The notes beneath the pieces were generated by a model. It had not been told where the DNA came from, did not search any database, and saw only the letters and a list, made by a program, of their open reading frames with translations. From positions 1 through 64,000 of the forward strand of contig NZ_LBCQ02000009.1 of the NCBI RefSeq assembly GCF_001014615.2: a DNA stretch of 64,000 nt. Reading direction: 5' to 3'. A program made the position numbers and the translations under genes. Shown in pieces: positions 61,827-64,000 of this stretch. How positions within the stretch are numbered: position 1 is the stretch's first letter; each line of letters opens with the position of its first letter. This stretch comes from Aquamicrobium sp. LC103 (GTDB lineage: Bacteria; Pseudomonadota; Alphaproteobacteria; Rhizobiales; Rhizobiaceae).

Positions 61827-64000
61827 AAAGCAGCTCCAAGGGATTGAGCGAGTTTGTCGGCATTTCGCAACGCCCATGCCCATATGGTGAGCGTGGGGTT
61901 GATCCCCGGACAGGTCGGGAAGGTCGCGCCAGAATAAACGTAGAGCCCCGGCGTATCGTGAACCTGCCAGTCTGGGTCTACAACGCTGCGTGCGGGATCC
62001 TCGCCGGCACGGGCCCCTCCAAGATCATGGCAGCATCCGACGCCTGTCTCGATGGGACCACGGCCAATGCGTTCCGCTCCCATTTCCAGCAGCAGCGTCT
62101 CCGCGCAGTCCTGCATGTGTTCGTAGAGCCTGCGGTCTGCCGCGCATAGATCCCAGACGACCCGGACAACAGGATCGCCCACGCCGGTGCGATCACGCCA
62201 CCGGGGATCGAGCAGGAGGCGATTGGTGGAGAGCGGAAGCGCGTCGGCCTGAATCTTGATGGAGGCGCGCCGGTTCCAGCCGCGCAGATGTTGCTTGTAG
62301 CCCTCGCCCCAGCGTGGCGCATCGATCGGTGCTGGGTCGCCGGCGATCTGAAGCGGTAGAAGCTGGTTCTCGGTGCTCAGCGTTCCGCCGCCGAATATGC
62401 CGGACGCCTCGATGGCGCCCTCAGCCATCAGGTCTTCGACAATGACAGCCTGCCCCCCGGGACCGGTGTGCCGGTCGAAGACCCTATCGCTGAACTGCCC
62501 CACGACCTGCGGGAACATCTTGGACATGTAGCTCAGGCCAAGCTGGCCATGACTGTTTCCCAGGCCGCTGGGCCGGGCCGTGTCGCCCGAGAGCGCCAGA
62601 AGCCGCACGGTCTCGAACGTATAGGCCGCGATCAATGTTACCCGTGCATCCTGCTGTCGTTCGCGCCCATCCGAATCGAGATAGGTGACGCCACGCGCGC
62701 GTCCTGAAAGGTCTGTCACGATACGCAGGGCCCGACACATTGTTCTCAGGTCGAGATTACCCGTCTCCAGAGCCGTGGGGAGCAAGGTATCCATCGGGGT
62801 CCAGCGTTCCCTGATCTCGGCCCCGATGCCTTCATCCCATGGATCATAGGCCGGCGTGATGCCGTCGCGCGCCTCGCCTACCCGCCCGACAGGAATGGTG
62901 TATGGCCGATAACCGAGCCGTGTCGCTGCCACGCGGAGCGCCTCACCAACCCTGAACGGGCGCAATGGCTTGAATGGCAGAGGTCGAGAGTGAGGCGTGA
63001 ACGGGCTGTGCTCGCCCGCGACGCCAATCGTCCATTCCAGCTCGCTGTAATATGGCTCCAGGTCCTCATATCGGATCGGCCAATCGACCAGGCTCGAGGC
63101 GTTGGGAAGTGCACCCGCAAGGCCGCGCCAGACGAGCGCCGAATGGTGCTGGAAATGATGCGGATGAAAGCGCCGGAATCTTGCGCCATAAAGCACCGAC
63201 GAGCCGCCGACGCCATTGGCCATCCTGCCCAGCGAGAAGCTCAGGGCGCGATCTTCCGCATCGGAGACGTTCCGCACCCAACGCGGGACTTCTCCATTAA
63301 ACTTCGGTCCGAGAGCAGCCCGGCCGTAGAATGCCTGGCCCAGTTCATCGGGACGGTATGTTTCGCCGGCGCGCCACGGCCCCGCTTCGAGCACGACCAC
63401 CTTGAGCCCGCGATGGGCCAGCCGTGCAGCAACAACACTGCCCACGGCGCCGCCGCCGACAATAACGGCATCGACGTCCTTTGCCGGCGGACGCCTGCCA
63501 GCATCCGGATCGAACGCCGCAGGCAACGGGCTGGTGCTCCTACCCGGCCACTCTTTCAAGCCCTTCGGAGAGGCGTCATCGTGACCGAGGCCCCGGTGAC
63601 CAAGGAATTTCCATCCCGACAGATCGCGGTTTCCGCCATAAGCGGGATCAGAAAACAGACCGCGCAGCAGGTCCCGGCGGAGCAATTCGAAGCAGCCGGC
63701 CGGGGCAGGATCGCCCCGCTCTAGCTCGCCGATCAGTTCGTCGAGCTGGCCATCTGCCAGCTCCGTAACGTCCTTCCCCCATTGCGACCGGGCTGAAGCT
63801 GCGAACCAGCCCAGCATCCGCCTGTAGGTAGGCAGGTTTTCCGATTCCGCGCCGGCAAGTGCTCCGTCGACATAGTCGCCCGCCCCCATCCCGGCAGCCG
63901 CATAGCCGTCGCCATCGTCGGGAAACATGCGGTCGAATATCGCTTCGAGCCGGGCAGCCTCCGCCTCGCTCAATGCAAGCCGGGCGCGGGCCGGCGTATC
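61823..64000 (-). CDS. GMC oxidoreductase fused to gluconate-dehydrogenase subunit-3-like domain (5' end outside window)
   Basis: The frame is open to the window edge, so the TTG at 63973 is not a proven start. The first ~130 residues (LEAIFDRMFPDD, ELLRRDLLRGLFSDPAYGGN) resemble gluconate 2-dehydrogenase subunit 3. A GMC flavoprotein follows (AVIVGGGAVGSVVAARL, GRMANGVGGSSVLYG), with late GCCHDLGGAR and SGATFPTCPGINPTLTIWA as the substrate-pocket segments. It oxidises an alcohol or sugar, probably at the membrane with a cytochrome partner. In gluconate-type dehydrogenases these are separate chains; here they are one. Operon with the aldehyde dehydrogenase. Confidence 0.88.
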   Translation of the reverse strand, partial: DTPARARLALSEAEAARLEAIFDRMFPDDGDGYAAAGMGAGDYVDGALAGAESENLPTYRRMLGWFAASARSQWGKDVTELADGQLDELIGELERGDPAPAGCFELLRRDLLRGLFSDPAYGGNRDLSGWKFLGHRGLGHDDASPKGLKEWPGRSTSPLPAAFDPDAGRRPPAKDVDAVIVGGGAVGSVVAARLAHRGLKVVVLEAGPWRAGETYRPDELGQAFYGRAALGPKFNGEVPRWVRNVSDAEDRALSFSLGRMANGVGGSSVLYGARFRRFHPHHFQHHSALVWRGLAGALPNASSLVDWPIRYEDLEPYYSELEWTIGVAGEHSPFTPHSRPLPFKPLRPFRVGEALRVAATRLGYRPYTIPVGRVGEARDGITPAYDPWDEGIGAEIRERWTPMDTLLPTALETGNLDLRTMCRALRIVTDLSGRARGVTYLDSDGRERQQDARVTLIAAYTFETVRLLALSGDTARPSGLGNSHGQLGLSYMSKMFPQVVGQFSDRVFDRHTGPGGQAVIVEDLMAEGAIEASGIFGGGTLSTENQLLPLQIAGDPAPIDAPRWGEGYKQHLRGWNRRASIKIQADALPLSTNRLLLDPRWRDRTGVGDPVVRVVWDLCAADRRLYEHMQDCAETLLLEMGAERIGRGPIETGVGCCHDLGGARAGEDPARSVVDPDWQVHDTPGLYVYSGATFPTCPGINPTLTIWAWALRNADKLAQSLGAAL

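Overview
The window looks like accessory DNA, probably part of a large plasmid, chromid or integrated conjugative element, of an alphaproteobacterium of the order Hyphomicrobiales (Rhizobiales; the Phyllobacteriaceae/Brucellaceae side is most likely). Three things suggest this: GC-rich coding throughout, Ti-type TraA/TraC/TraD/TraG transfer genes beside a complete VirB1-VirB11 set, and a very high density of ABC importers arranged in ATGA-overlapping operons. I saw no rRNA, tRNA or CRISPR array. The replicon type and genus are inferences.

Layout. 0-2.4 kb: the C-terminal part of an autotransporter, then decayed toxin-antitoxin DNA including a HipA fragment. 2.4-16.5 kb: a metabolic island bounded by two paralogous, atypical OmpR-type response regulators. 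It holds a GntR/FCD regulator with a class III aminotransferase, a ThDP enzyme and an SDR on the minus strand. Divergent from these is a spermidine/putrescine-type ABC importer with an M81 (MlrC-like) hydrolase. A GNAT acetyltransferase and an alpha-oxoamine synthase follow. A near-identical operator-like motif lies on both sides of gntR and again upstream of the second response regulator. 16.8-21 kb: an MNT-HEPN fusion, a berberine-bridge-type FAD oxidase and two small membrane proteins. 21.1-28 kb: an oligopeptide-type ABC operon with a TauE/SafE permease and an SDR lacking the catalytic tyrosine.

28.2-39.1 kb: a RES/Xre toxin-antitoxin pair, then virB11 back to virB1 on the minus strand, including an EexN-type lipoprotein. 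39.6 kb: a small winged-helix regulator. 40.4-49.2 kb: a nutrient cassette with a ROK repressor, a glucosamine-6-phosphate deaminase homologue, gamma-glutamyltransferase and a complete split peptide ABC importer. It sits between the mating-pore genes and the DNA-processing genes. 49.2 kb: an IS5-family transposase remnant. 49.4-56.7 kb: traA (1549 aa) divergent from traC-traD-traG, with a candidate oriT between them. There is no virD4, so TraG is the likely coupling protein.

56.7-60.4 kb is a graveyard of decayed genes (DUF2493 protein, Phd antitoxin, a frameshifted SEC-C protein, a BRCT remnant). It surrounds an apparently intact hipBA operon whose promoter carries four 18-bp operators at an exact 27-bp period. 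60.4-64 kb: an aldehyde dehydrogenase coupled to a GMC dehydrogenase fused to a gluconate-dehydrogenase subunit-3-like domain; the latter runs off the window edge.

The most unusual items are the phased hipBA operator array, the three-site GntR-type motif that may link the catabolic island to an atypical response regulator, the unassigned aminotransferase/ThDP/ABC/M81 pathway, and the GGT-deaminase-peptide-importer cassette inside the conjugation region.
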